Positions 35,100-46,425 of a DNA stretch of 64,000 nt are shown piece by piece. Every line of letters begins with the position of its first letter. Position 1 is the first letter of the stretch. The DNA is from Luzula sylvatica (Eukaryota; Streptophyta; Magnoliopsida; Poales; Juncaceae): positions 30,859,314-30,923,313 of the forward strand of contig OX326958.1 of the NCBI GenBank assembly GCA_946800325.1. The letters run 5' to 3'. The position numbers and the translations under genes were made by a program. The notes beneath the pieces are model-generated. The model searched no databases. It saw only the letters and a list, made by a program, of their open reading frames with translations, and had not been told where the DNA came from.

Positions 35100-36222
35100 C
35101 TTTAATAATCTTGTTCTTTGGATTTCTTTTTAATTTAGGGGAAATGGAGAGAGTGCTTTCAAAGATTTTCGAAATCGAGTATTAAGAGAATCGATTCGGG
35201 GCGGCCACTTCTTTGATGATTGTTTTCATTTTGTATCCTTTATATCTTTACTGATCATTATTTTCTACTAAACACATTAATAAACAATTTTTTAAAATTC
35301 ATACCAAAAAATATCTAAGAATATAAATCTTATACGGTATAAAATTAATAAAGTACAATAAAAACAAGTAGAAACCTCATTGGACATCTACACATTTAAC
35401 AAAATACAAGGACTCAAATGTCTAGCAGTGTACCAGTGTGATGTTCGTCGGTTCATTTGGTGTTTATAGATTCAACACACTTTCGTCGGTTCATTTGGTG
35501 TTTATAAATTCAATACACTTTCGAGAGATAATATTGTAATATGGTTAATTTTCCCTTTCTTTATATTTAGGGTATTACCATCTTCATTACACAACGACGG
35601 ATACAGCCTATTATTGAGTGCATGAATTTACAGTTTTGTATTTCAGACGAGTATTAGTTGTCTAGTTATATTAAAACATCTTTTGAAGCACAAACTCAGT
35701 TTCCTTCAACATTTTAAGAAAAAGATATACTCGTGTAACTTTTGTGGCCTTTTCTGAGATGATTCGGATCAAAATAATAAGAAAAGACTTGCAATATTAT
35801 TCTTTGGATTGTGTTGCTAAATAGTCTAACTTCGGATCACTTGTATTTGTTCACACTTTTGTGACCTTCCTTTCATCCCTGTGTTGTGATATCATGCCAA
35901 TAGTAATGATTCTCATACTAATTAGGTTTCGTATATTTTTCTGTTGTGATTTAATAATAAAAAGCAGGAAAAATAGTAGTTTCTAGTATTTCATACAAAC
36001 AAAATTTGGAGTAACAATATGACTACATAGACCATAAATTTGACACAGATAATTAAATTTATGTTTAATTAATAATTTATGTATGATTAATTGCTCCAAA
36101 ATTTGAAACTTGTAAGAGTCCTTTAGAAAAGAGAAGGCACAGCTTCAAAATTTTACAAATCACTATTTTGTATTTGGGCACATTAATAAAGTAATAACAG
36201 CTTTTATTTCATGTTCATTTTA
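35100..36222 (+). pseudogene. Third, 3'-terminal copy of the hydrolase region
   Basis: It starts abruptly in the last intron (TTTAATAATCTTGTTCTTTGG) and contains only exon 5 (35139-35216, ending GRPLL and a stop). About 1 kb of 3' flank then follows, matching 20751-21720 and, in part, 30295-30930. It lacks the two MITEs found in the sister copies, so it preserves both empty sites (35395-35403 and 35918-35925). Confidence 0.9.
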
Positions 36223-36545
36223 AGACACCCCAAGACCACTCAAATCATACTAAATCTATCCGAATTTAATCTAGCTAATGTATGGTGCTCCCAAAACTCA
36301 CGTAAACATCATTGATGCGTCAAGATAGAGAGTGGTTAATTAGAATGATTAACGATTAATTGAATTGACATGACAATTAACATATACTAATATTTACATA
36401 TTAAATTGAATTGACGTGTTAATTAACCGTTAAGTAAAATATTAATCATTCTAATTAACCACAATCAATTCAATTAACCATTCTCGATTGGCACATCGAA
36501 GATCTAGTGAGAACAAGGGGCACAATAGCATTTCCCCCAATTTAA
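36223..36545. repeat. Inverted-repeat AT-rich stretch
   Basis: GAGTGGTTAATTAGAATGATTAAC on the left is mirrored by ATTAATCATTCTAATTAACCAC on the right around a centre near 36405. Possibly a decayed MITE; outer ends were not resolved. Confidence 0.5.
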
Positions 36546-36574
36546 TGTTGGTCTCAAATATTTCTATAGTTATA

Positions 36575-37335
36575 ATTTAGAACATATCACCATGTGTCAT
36601 GAATTTTTTTTTTTAATAGTTTTGTTTCTATTTCAACCCAAGTTATACTCATGTATGAAAGAAAAAAATATAATTAATCCCCAAAATCATCACAATATCT
36701 TTGATAAGGTGACAAAATGAATTGATTAGCATTTCTAATTGACATGTTTAATTAACACACTAATAATTTGTCATGAATTTTTTTTTTAATAGTTTTGTTT
36801 CTATTGCAACCCAAGTTATACCCATGTATGGAAGAAAAAATATAATTGACCCCCAAAATAATCACAATATCCTTGATAAGGTGACAAAATGAATTGATTA
36901 GCATTTCTATTTGACTCAATTAAATGTTAATTGATGCGTTTAATTAACACACTAATAATTTATAATATGTTAATATTAGTAAATATTAATTGACATGTGA
37001 CCACATATTGACACGTGTCCGTTTTTTTTTTGTGAGTTTTGTTTCTATTGCAACACAAATTATACTCATGTATGGAAGAAAAATATTATTGGCCCCCAAA
37101 CTCATCATAATATCCTCGATGAGATGACAAAGTTAATTGATTAGCATTTCTAATTGACTCGATTAAATGTTAATTGACACATTTAATTAACACATCAATA
37201 ATTTATAATATGTTAATATTAATAAATGTTAATTGACGTGTCAAATCAATAAAAGGTCAATTAAATCGTTAAATGAGACAATCAATAATACTAATCAACC
37301 TACTTAATTCTCTTTTGCCACCTCATCAAGGATGT
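36575..37335. repeat. Irregular tandem repeat, three ~200-250 bp copies
   Basis: Each copy runs TTTTGTTTCTATT(T/G)CAAC..AAGTTATAC(T/C)CATGTATG..GAAAAA, a CCCCAAA..ATCACAATATC block, GATAAGGTGACAAAATGAATTGATTAGCATTTC, and a TTAATTGAC/AATTTATAATATG tail. Copies begin near 36600, 36790 and 37030. Confidence 0.85.
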
Positions 37336-37339
37336 TATT

Positions 37340-37776
37340 TTTGTGTTATTGGGGTTCCATATATAATTTCCGTATAAAACTATGACTCAATTGTTATTTT
37401 CTTATGATATAATTTATAATTGTGATTGATATTTTTATGTTAATGGATGACATTTTAAATATATATTTCGGTTTTATGTGTATTATTCACGGTGTTCTTT
37501 TATTTGTTTTAAAACTTTAATTTTGTTTGAATTATAACATGCTATATTTTATTTATTTGGTGTGGATTTGTAATGATTGACCAATATCATGAACCTTTAT
37601 TAATTATAATGTCTATATCCACGATAGACAAATTTCATGAATATTTATTAATTATAATGCATTTATTGACATCAATATATTTGCAAACATATCATGATTA
37701 TATAATTGAGTTTAAACGTATCCTACAAATTCTATTTAAACAAATTATACAAAAAATGTAAAAAAAAAATGAAATT
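37340..37776. other. AT-rich sequence upstream of a Helitron-type end
   Basis: Includes a local duplication of CATGAA(C/T)(C/A)TTTATTAATTATAATG at ~37590 and ~37638. Probably the body of the element ending at 37810, but its 5' limit is unknown. Confidence 0.4.
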
Positions 37777-37810
37777 CCGCGCAATTGTTTTGTTGCGGGG
37801 CCATTGCTAG
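37777..37810 (+). mobile_element. Helitron-type 3' terminus
   Basis: Stem CCGCGCAA..TTGCGGGG (7 of 8 pairs) is followed by CCATTG and CTAG (37807-37810), then T. Same arrangement as copy Y at 27046-27070. Confidence 0.6.
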
Positions 37811-38184
37811 TAAATATACAATCTTATATATATACAAGCTGCAAACCAATTTAATGTTAATCAAACTTAGACGTTAAACTTCTCAACACAGTACACTTTA
37901 AACTTAGATTTTAAACTTCTCAACACACATTATGATTATACTAATCATTACTTTGTATGAAACACATTAATAAATGTTTCCTTTTTCATTTCAAAATTAA
38001 TCTTACGGTACCAAATAATATTCCAACATGAATGTATTCCAATAGAATCGATCATGGAGAATTTACACAGAGAACACAATTCAAGGCCTCAGACTTAATA
38101 GCATTTAAGCTTCTCGACACGCATATTTACAATTACAATCTTATAATATTTACATATTATTTCAGAACGAATCTAAAGAGATCA

Positions 38185-39966
38185 TCAATTCATGTTGATT
38201 TCATTGGTCTGCTCACCTGACAAAACAAGCACAAAACAGTGTAACTGTATATTTTCAAAAAATAATGTTTTCATGTTTGAATCGTATCGTTAGAGTTTTC
38301 GAACTATGACTGTTCAAATTTGTTTATTGTTTTCTACAAATTCACATATGAGAACATTATTTTTACAGATATATTGTTTACGATAATGCTATTTAAAAAA
38401 AAAAACTCAAATAAAAAAAAATTCTATGCAAAATGTTTTTCAAAAATGTACCTCCTTGAGGAGGCGGTAAATCGGAGGTCCAAAGTGTAAGATTGTCCTT
38501 GAGAAGTTTCATAATTAAAGCACTGTCCTCATACATCTCTTCACTTATCGAGTTCAACTCTCTTATCGCCTCGTCAAATGCTTGCTTTGCCATGTTCCAA
38601 GCCCTACACAAACTTGCTAATTACCCAACTGACATAAACAATATCATCGGTACCCTAGCAAAAACATAACTATCACCCTAAAAATCTCAAAAAATATCAT
38701 GTATATTCCTCGGAAATGAGAAATGTCATAAATACCTCCATACGATACAACAACAATGAAATATCTCAAATATCATGCGATCCTATATAACATAACGAAA
38801 AACAGTTATAGTTGCTTATTTCCGATGTTTTGAAATACATCTTCCAACTACCATTATTTTGCTATGCTTTTAGACCAAAAAAATTAATGTTAATTAAGAT
38901 AAAATGAGGACAGAATTAGATGCGTAGGGTTAATATTTTCCATGTTTACAGGGGCATAAATACAAAAGTTGCACCTTTGTAAGGGTATAAATGATATTTC
39001 TTAAATTTTATAGGGTTATACATGATATTTTTACTTTTGCAGGGTTACACTCAATATTTTCTCTTTTTCAGGGCTATACATGACATTTTAATATTTTGTA
39101 GGGGTACGTAAGAAATTATGCGTCGAAAAAATAAACATGAAAAAATAACGAATTTAAATTGGACCTCCTGGGTAATTCGAGAATTTCGTAATAGAATACA
39201 GAGAAATTAAGCGCAAGGCCGAGTCTGATCGGATGAGCCGGTGCGAGCTCGGACATGGCTGTACTCGTAGCAGCCTGAAATTAATAACTGCAAAATATAA
39301 ATATATAAGTTAGCGAAAATATATTTCGATTTCGTAACCTGATAAGCTTTCAGAGCTTGATTTACATCGTCTTTTTTCTCGTTTCCCTCCTTAAATTCAG
39401 CTAAATATCTATAATAATCTCCTTGCCTATTTCAAATATAAACAAAATAAATCATATCTTTGTCGAGAAATGTAGATCGATAATAGCGTTTTTTTCGAAA
39501 ACAAGAAGAAAATGGTACGCACATTTTACAAAAGAAAACAATGGATTCGCCAGACGTGGAATTCGGGAGGAGATGGATAGCAACGATGGACAAAATCTCG
39601 TTCGAAATCTTCGTTATCTCGTCTTCTACTTGTTTTTTATACGCTTCGAACCTTCTTAGGTTTTTCTCGGGTCCTTCGGCTTTTTCTTTCTCTTCGAGGG
39701 AAGAGATGATTCGCCACGAAACTCTCCTCGGGCAAATTATGTTCTTGTAGCTAATGGAGAGAAGGTTTCTCTCTTCTCCAGTTGGTTCGATGTCCATTTT
39801 CGCTATCTTCTTCATGCTCTCTACCATATCTGCAAAATCAATAGTACCCATTAAGAACTGCAAATCTACTTAAAGTTCGTGCTACAGTACCATCGTATCT
39901 CTCAGCTTGTTCAGCTAATTTGGCTATGAAGACCAGCTTCTCTCTCTCGTCGTCTTCTTCTTCCAT
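38185..39966 (-). CDS. Divergent 14-3-3 protein (epsilon-like, general regulatory factor)
   Basis: Six exons on the minus strand: 39966-39891, 39829-39523, 39426-39339, 39274-39165, 38603-38452 and 38216-38185. Introns are 61-561 bp with GT..AG ends, and the product is 254 residues, normal for the family. 14-3-3 dimers bind phosphoserine/threonine motifs in client proteins. The binding residues are kept: K54, R61 and R134-Y135 in the [10 protein letters not shown] segment. The last helix reads [20 protein letters not shown], the VFF..KM..GDYYRY segment and the exon number favour the epsilon group. Oddities: signature 1 is [11 protein letters not shown], the near-invariant GARRASW is CPRRVSW, and signature 2 ([18 protein letters not shown]) has A and K at conserved T and Q. 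An in-frame ATG 42 bases upstream (40008) would add MQACERRARERERK; the ATG at 39966 gives the usual N-terminus. The frame is intact, so a fast-evolving functional gene or a very young pseudogene are both possible. Confidence 0.88.
38604..39164 (-). other. Intron 4 of the 14-3-3 gene, carrying repeats
   Basis: This 561 bp intron is much longer than the other four. It holds repeated AGGGNTATA(C/A)ATGATATTT-like strings (38.95-39.1 kb) and partly complementary strings ATCATGTATATTCCTC and ATAAATACCTCC (38.69-38.75 kb). These resemble the inverted-repeat element at 51541-51922, so an old insertion probably expanded the intron. Confidence 0.45.
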
Positions 39967-40341
39967 CTTTCTCTCTCTTTCTCTCGCTCTTCGCTCGCAC
40001 GCTTGCATGTGTAATTTGTAGAGCTTGACCTGATCTGGTCTCCTTGCCAATTGCCAGCAAGATTTTATTCTGGGTTTGCATATATACCCTCGATTAAAAT
40101 ATTTTCTCACAAAAACGTTTTATTTTTATACATATAATATAGAGTACTGTGTTGTAAAAAATGATCCTCGACAATAAAAAACGGTAACATTAGATTAATG
40201 CTACGATTTTGTCATAACGTTTTAGAAAAATAGTCAGACATTATTTGACCGTGTTTGATCGCTCTCTTTACTGTTAATCGTTTTTAAAGTGTTATTTTGA
40301 TCTCTTTCTTATTTTAAACTTATGATATTTATACTCATCAT

Positions 40342-40975
40342 TAGGGCTGGCAAAAAAAGCTCGGCTCGAACGTTCGTTCGTGTTCGGCTCGACGTTCGTT
40401 CGAAAATAGCTCGTTCGAAAATTGACTCGAATTTTTCGAGCCGAGCCGAGCTGGCTCGAACATGACTCGAGCCGAGCTCGAGCCGGGTGTTGTTCGGCTC
40501 GCGAGCTGCTCGAGTTCGAACAGCGTATTACCTATCTCGCGTCGCCAGTTCTCTCTCTCTCTCTCGCGCTACTCTCAGAGACTCAGACGCCCAACCTAAC
40601 CCTAATCCTCTCTCGCTACTCTCACTCAGACTACTCTCACTCAGACGCTCGCCGCTCGCAGACCTCTCTCGGACGCCGCTCGCAGACCTACGAGTCGCTC
40701 AGATCTCCGACGATAAGCATGCTGTCTCGAGATGTTTTCGCCTGAGTCGCTCAGATCTCCGACGACGCTCGCCTGAGTCGCCTGAGTCGCCTGATCGGTT
40801 CTTTCGAGCTGGCTCGAGTGTTTTCGAGCTGGCTCGAGTTTTTTTCGAGTCGAGCTCGAGCGGCATTTCCTAGCTCGAACCCCATCTCCGAGTCGAGCCG
40901 AGCTGGCTCGAACCAGACTCGAGCCGAGCTCGAGCTGGGTGGTGCTCGGCTCGGTTCGGCTCGTTGCCACCCCTA
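40342..40975. mobile_element. Non-autonomous hAT element, 634 bp, upstream of the 14-3-3 gene
   Basis: Ends are TAGGGCTGGCAA and TTGCCACCCCTA, flanked by an exact 8 bp duplication CTCATCAT (40334-40341 and 40976-40983). Subterminal regions are dense in GCTCGAGC/GCTCGGCTCG and palindromic. The GC-rich centre (CTCTCTCTCTCG, CTCACTCAGAC) may be captured host sequence, and the long frames in it reflect composition. It lies ~375 bases upstream of the 14-3-3 start codon and could affect its promoter. Confidence 0.93.
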
Positions 40976-40983
40976 CTCATCAT

Positions 40984-42469
40984 TAATGATTTCCATAAAA
41001 ATTTGTGTTCATTATTAAATACACAAATTTCAAATCAAATCCAATAGTCAAAAATTATTAATTAAGTATCTTAACCATCCTCATAATAAATTATTATCGA
41101 TTTAGCTGATCGTTATTATCGTTATTTAAACGACTGATCATCGTTAATTGATAAATTACTATTATTTATAACATTAATAGAATGATATATTTATGTAAAT
41201 AAACCACTTCAATTTTTCTTAATATACATTCCATATTCATTTTTAATTATGCAAAGAAATAATAATGAATACAAATGCAAGCATTTGCAATTTTCAGTAA
41301 TGGGGAATTTAACATGATGTCAGAACAGTACAGGGACTTATTTGAAAATTTCCAAAATTTTATTGACAGGGCACCGAATCTAAGATCAGATAGAAGATAG
41401 AATCTCATGTGAGTTCCACCACAAAGAGAACACGTGTAAGAATCTCATGGAGTCTACTAGTATCGAATAAACAAAATCAACGGCTCGGATGAAATGATCA
41501 CGTGACAGATTCGCCAACCAATGAAATAGTGAAACGTGGCGATAATGAAAGGGATTGAAAGTGCCGGCCAACTGTTGCATGATAAGATGGATCAACTTTT
41601 TAAAGGTACTTTGTTGTTTCATTTCTAAGGCAAATAATTTGGGCCAATTTTGTTAAAAATAGTTAATTAGGCCCAATTTAACTTCTCAAATAAAATTAGG
41701 GTTTTTACAAAACAAATTTAATTATAGTTTTGGAAATTTGGAATAGGCTAATTTGGATGATAAATAACACAAGGCCTAAATGAATATAGGAACAATAAGA
41801 AAATTATTAGTGATAAGTCTTTGTCTTTTTACCACTTTTAAAAAGCCATAATCAGATTTAATGGGTGGACCAGTTTTTTTTTTTATATATAAAAATATGA
41901 TATTTAGTTGTCATATTTATGCGTTTTGTAAATATTTTGAAACAAGTTAAATAGACCGCATCACCTTAATGATTTTAAATTTTGAGTTGCATATTTTGCA
42001 TGTATTAGAATTTAATTTCGGAGTTTTTAGGAAAGTATAAAAATTACGTAGTTTGATTGCATAAATCATGAATTTAGAATCTTCTTTAGAAGAACAGATA
42101 TGAAAATAATGATTTTGAACTGACATGAACAAATTTGCATGTAGCTTTCAATTTTGGTGTTTTTGTTTTTTGAAAATTAACTATTTTTAATGTATTAGCC
42201 TTCAATTGAAGAATCTTTTTAAAAAAATAATTATTTTACTCATATTGGACTTCTTTCTGTTTAGAGATTGTTTTAGAAGAGAAGGTATTAAAAAAATTTC
42301 ATGTATTATCCTCAAATTTAAGAGCTTCTGAGAAACAAGATACTTTCTCAGAATTGAACACAAAAAATTTCATGTATTATCTTCAATTTCGGAGTCCATA
42401 TTTAGAAATAAATAAAAATTTAGTATTTTATTTTTGTTAGCGTTCAATTTAGGTGATCTTTTTAAATAA
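40984..42469. other. Intergenic region, distal 14-3-3 upstream sequence
   Basis: AT-rich, with a distinct less AT-rich patch at ~41470-41570 containing GATCACGTGACAG (G-box, ~41499), ACCAATGAA and AACGTGGC (~41533). These are ABRE/G-box-like elements that bZIP factors could bind. No gene is seen; the minus-strand frame over this patch has no recognisable product. Confidence 0.45.
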
Positions 42470-42500
42470 CTAGTGTGATCCCTCGCTCCGTTTCGGATTA
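42470..42500 (-). mobile_element. Helitron-type 3' terminus (minus strand), weak
   Basis: On the minus strand CCGAAACGGAGCGAGGG is followed by ATCACA and CTAG, then T. The order fits a Helitron end, but the hairpin is poor. The element body would lie to the right, limits unknown. Confidence 0.35.
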
Positions 42501-44262
42501 AAAATTCTGTTTTCTTAACTTGTAATATTTCATTATTAATGCATTTCAACTAATTTTAATAGACATATAAGATGTTTCGATGCTTATTTTTTTTATTGTA
42601 TTTACAATGTCACTTTAAACTAACTTATATTATAAATTTGTTTTCATCAATTTATTTAGGTACAATATGTGTCATTACCTTTACCTGGTAGCATCTCCAA
42701 CTTTAAAAGAAAAAAGAATATGAAAAATGAGTATCTTGTATTTATTAGGCTTATTTTATTTGTATTATACTTTAATATCAGAGCAATTTTGGAAACAAAA
42801 CGTTAAATTTTAGTATTTTACATGTATTGGACTTTAATATTAATGTTTTTTAAGAAAAGAAAATATTTAAATTGAAGAGTTTTTCTTCAATTAGGATTAC
42901 ATTTGCGAAAATCTAGATATGCAAAAAAAAATGAAGAAACAAGGGACCGTTTACTTGTCAAATGTCCATATACAATCGCCACTCGGAGAAGAGCCGAACT
43001 TTTAACTAAGAGAGCATATATGGTGTCGCCCATATGCAACAAAATGGAGGGCCTGATTAACGATTCATCGAGATCCAGTTCGACCCGTCATATATTGTAT
43101 TATAGGGCTCCATTATCTGGCCCGGTTGATGGAAGTCCGGGTTGAATATACCAGTCGGATTAATAGGTACATCCCAAGAGTACTTGTGGGTTCAAGGTTA
43201 GCACGTCGTACCGTGGTTGTGATTGTCCCGTACAGTCATACGCTGGTGAACATTAATTAGAACGGACCCGAACCATATTTTCGAAATAAAGTGAAATTTG
43301 AATCCACCCATATATAACAACCTAAGTTCCCTAAAATCTCTCTCGTCACGAACAACGCACACACTCACACACAAACTAAGGCAGTGCGTCACTCTTGGCG
43401 ACTAGATTTGAAGAACTCGACGGTGGTTACTGGCGGATCCGGATGTAACAAGCACGGTGGCTTCATCAACTAACTGGATTTATTTTTTGGTAGGTATGAA
43501 TTCAACTATTTTTTTCTTTGTAATGCTAGATTTGTTGTTTTTAAGGTTGATTTCTTGATTTCATTTTTGGGTTAATTCAATGTAGATTGGGATGTCTCGA
43601 TCCGTTATATTGTTTCAATTTGTCAGTATTTTCTGGTCCATTTTGGTACATTTTGTGAACATTTTTGCGGTTGTAGGATTTGTTTTGAGTTAATTAATAT
43701 TTATTGTTTTGGTGATTGATTCATTTGCTGCTAGTTAAACAAATGTAGGGTTAATTTACTTGAATGATATTCCTAGAAATGTTGTTAATTATCTATTATA
43801 TTATACATACTAATTTATTCTTTTTAGCGTTAATTAGGTTTTTTGTTAATTTACCTCTTGATTAATTGTAATTCGTATGAATCTCCTGTTTTTATGTACT
43901 ATTTGTTAATTGTTAATTTGTTAATTAGTATGTATCAGATTTTGTGCCTTTTTATTTGTTAATTGATTATATGTAATGTTCTTGATTGCATTTTTATTAA
44001 TTAGTTCATTCCTTTCTAATTTATTTTACAAAAATTCTAGCATGTAGATTGGAGTATGTTTATTGATATAGTTGATATATTTTTTCAGGATTAATGGATG
44101 TATTTGTTAATTTTCACTTTGTTAATTAAGGATTATGGTATGTTCAGTAATTAGTAATTCAATCATGTGTACATTATTTATGTTTACACATTATTTATGT
44201 TGGATTTTGTGCTATTTTTGTTTACTTGTAAATTGATTGTTTTGTTAATTTTGACTTTCAGA
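42501..44262. other. Region without a recognised gene
   Basis: AT-rich to ~42900; 42.90-43.48 kb is less AT-rich and could be leader or former exon sequence. From 43.49 to 44.26 kb it is T-rich with many TTAATT(A/T)G motifs and looks like a long intron. No protein family was recognised. Confidence 0.35.
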
Positions 44263-44568
44263 GAGATGTAATGAAGAAAAATGAGGCACAAATGGAGGCA
44301 ATTAAGGAAGGGAAGGATCGACATGAAGGTTTAATTGGTGAGAAAAATGTTTTTTTGGATATGGTATGTTTATTATATTTTTTGTTCTTGATTCCATATT
44401 TATTAAATATTTCATTCCTTTTTTTTTTAATTTAATTTTACAAAAAATCTTTCTTTCATCAAGTTTCCTTTTTAAAATTTAAAATTGTTTTTATTTCGAA
44501 TTTATCATTTAATGATAACTTAGTTTCTTCTTTTTTTCAGGTTCCAAGAATTTATCAAGTTTCCTTTT
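44263..44568 (+). other. Possible small spliced frame (two exon-like blocks)
   Basis: TTTCAG|AGAGATGTA at ~44262 opens a block whose ATG at ~44269 reads MKKNEAQMEAIKEGKDRHEG and continues to GEKNVFLDM before GTATG at 44364. A second block after TTTTTTTCAG at ~44541 reads VPRIYQVSF then a stop. The total would be about 40 residues, Lys/Glu-rich. It could be a gene relic or chance; no family match is known to me. Confidence 0.25.
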
Positions 44569-44837
44569 AGGTGTCTTTTCCTTTTCAGTTTTTTTTTGTA
44601 ATATTTCAGTTATTTAACTAAATATATGTTTGTTAATCCGTATGAATATTAGGAAAAAAATGTTAATTGGTGTATTTGTTAACTGGAGGATATAAAGTTC
44701 ATGTCATATATGTCCTAATCTGTCAATTAACATGTTTTGATTTTTGTAATTCATAACTCATAATATTAACATTGCAAATTAATTGTTGCTCGAATTCATA
44801 GTTATTAATACGAGCTCGATTAACCATTAATGTACTA

Positions 44838-45015
44838 AATCAGGGTTTATTTTCAATTGTAATATATTAAGTTTATATGGTTATCATTGAGGGATTTAGG
44901 GCTAAATTGTAATTTTATAGGAAAATACTCTCAAATATTGTATGGACTTAAAATATATTATAAATCAATAGAAGTAGGATTTAAGAACCTACTCTATTTT
45001 ATTCAAAAAAAAAAC
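44838..45015 (+). mobile_element. Short poly(A) retroposon with 14 bp target duplications
   Basis: An insert of ~167 bp ends in ten A residues (45005-45014). It is flanked by an exact 14 bp duplication CCATTAATGTACTA (44824-44837 and 45016-45029). This is the signature of LINE-driven target-primed reverse transcription. The insert has no tRNA-like boxes, so it is a 5'-truncated retrotransposon or processed RNA copy of unknown source. Confidence 0.88.
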
Positions 45016-45029
45016 CCATTAATGTACTA

Positions 45030-46264
45030 GAAATTCAACTTGTATACTTATTACAACATTAGACGACACAAATAACAACAATTACATCTCAATTGTATGC
45101 AAATTTACATCAAAATTTACAAATAAATCCATCATTAATTAGAAATAAAAAAATCCTAATTAACTTCAACACGAAATTGAATCAATACGAACTTCAACAA
45201 GCATTAATCGAGAAGAGTACTTGATCCGGGAATTTGAATTAATACGAATTAATACGAACTTCCGAAAAATCAAATTCGCTTGAAATGTCCAGCGATTTGG
45301 TGGCTCTTAGAAGAATACTTGCTCCGGCTTAAACGCAAAACCCTAAATTGAAGAAAAAAACTGAAATTGGCAGTGTGAAAAATTTAAAATTATCTATAAG
45401 TGTCAGTAAAAAAGGAAAATAGCACCTGATTAACAGTCGACTCGACCATTCATTGCAAATGGCCCCTTGACAGCGAAAAATCTTGAACACAAACTAACAG
45501 TCCGCGGGAGTACCAATCCATCCATTTGCGATTGTGTCCCTGATTCTTTTTGTAATTGGAATGAAATGGACTGAAAATGACCAAAATTAAGAGTTTATCA
45601 CCTAAAATTTAGAGTTTAATGCCCCCCATCAAATTTGAAGACGTTGGTAAGTTGGAAAATAGAAATACTTGGCACAACACAAGATACAAACTCAAACTTG
45701 AAGAAAGAAAGAAATGAGACTCATTATGGATCGCGAAAGGATGGAATGTATGGAAGTAAAAGAATGCTAGAATATTTTGATAAGTCGGAAAATTATCGCA
45801 AATAACGGTGAGTGAAGCGATCATGTGTGGTCCAGGATTAGAAATTAGTACTAAAAACTATCAATAAGGTCTAAATGGATATTCTGTTGTAAAATATAAA
45901 TTGGAATAAATCATTAGGCTCCGGCCTCTTAAAAAAAAAATCTAGATATGGAATAAATTTCTTTGGTTTTTTTCTTTAACAATGGAGTTTAAACGAGATA
46001 GCAACCAAACACAAAACTCATGAATATGTCATTTTCAAATAAAATTCGAGAAGAGAGAGGGAGAGAGAGAGAGATTGATATAAGTGGCTGCGAAGTAGAA
46101 CTAACGAACTGAATTAATTGATTTGATGGTGAAATGCACGTTGGCCGTTCATGAATGGAGTGGAATTTGAGAATTTCATCACGTCTTTGTTGATATGTCA
46201 GTTTGAAAATTGGTCTTGATTTATTGATAACATAAAAATTTAATGTCTTTTGATTTACTAAAAT
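45030..46264. other. Intergenic region without a recognised gene
   Basis: Mixed composition. 45.17-45.36 kb on the minus strand resembles a leader (AGGGTTTTGCGTTTAAGCC). A (GA)n tract lies at ~46050-46075. Frames in this stretch are short and unrecognised. Confidence 0.4.
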
Positions 46265-46279
46265 TATATTGGTAATATA

Positions 46280-46410
46280 GACAATGGGCTCGTGACCAGT
46301 GATTGGATGTGAGAGACAAAAAATCATATTTTGTGAGAGATTGTGGGTTCGAGTCTAATTGACACCAATGAATGAATGACTACCAAACCTTTTCAATTTA
46401 CTCGTTTTTT
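46280..46410 (+). mobile_element. tRNA-derived SINE
   Basis: Pol III box A-like CCAGTGATTGG (~46296) and box B GGTTCGAGTCT (46346-46356) lie ~50 bases apart. It shares TGTGAGAGAC..AAAAATCATATTTTGTGAGAG with the copies at 51008 and 52055. Flanks TATATTGGTAATATA (46265-46279) and TATATTGTTAATATA (46411-46425) are a 15 bp duplication with one mismatch. Confidence 0.85.
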
Positions 46411-46425
46411 TATATTGTTAATATA

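Noticed and set aside
40422..40970. Arg/Ser-rich frames of 107-128 residues on both strands
   Set aside because: They lie inside the hAT element and reflect its GCTCGAGC-type repeats.
43198..43392. Minus-strand 64-residue frame
   Set aside because: No motif, no splice context, and it overlaps leader-like sequence on the other strand.
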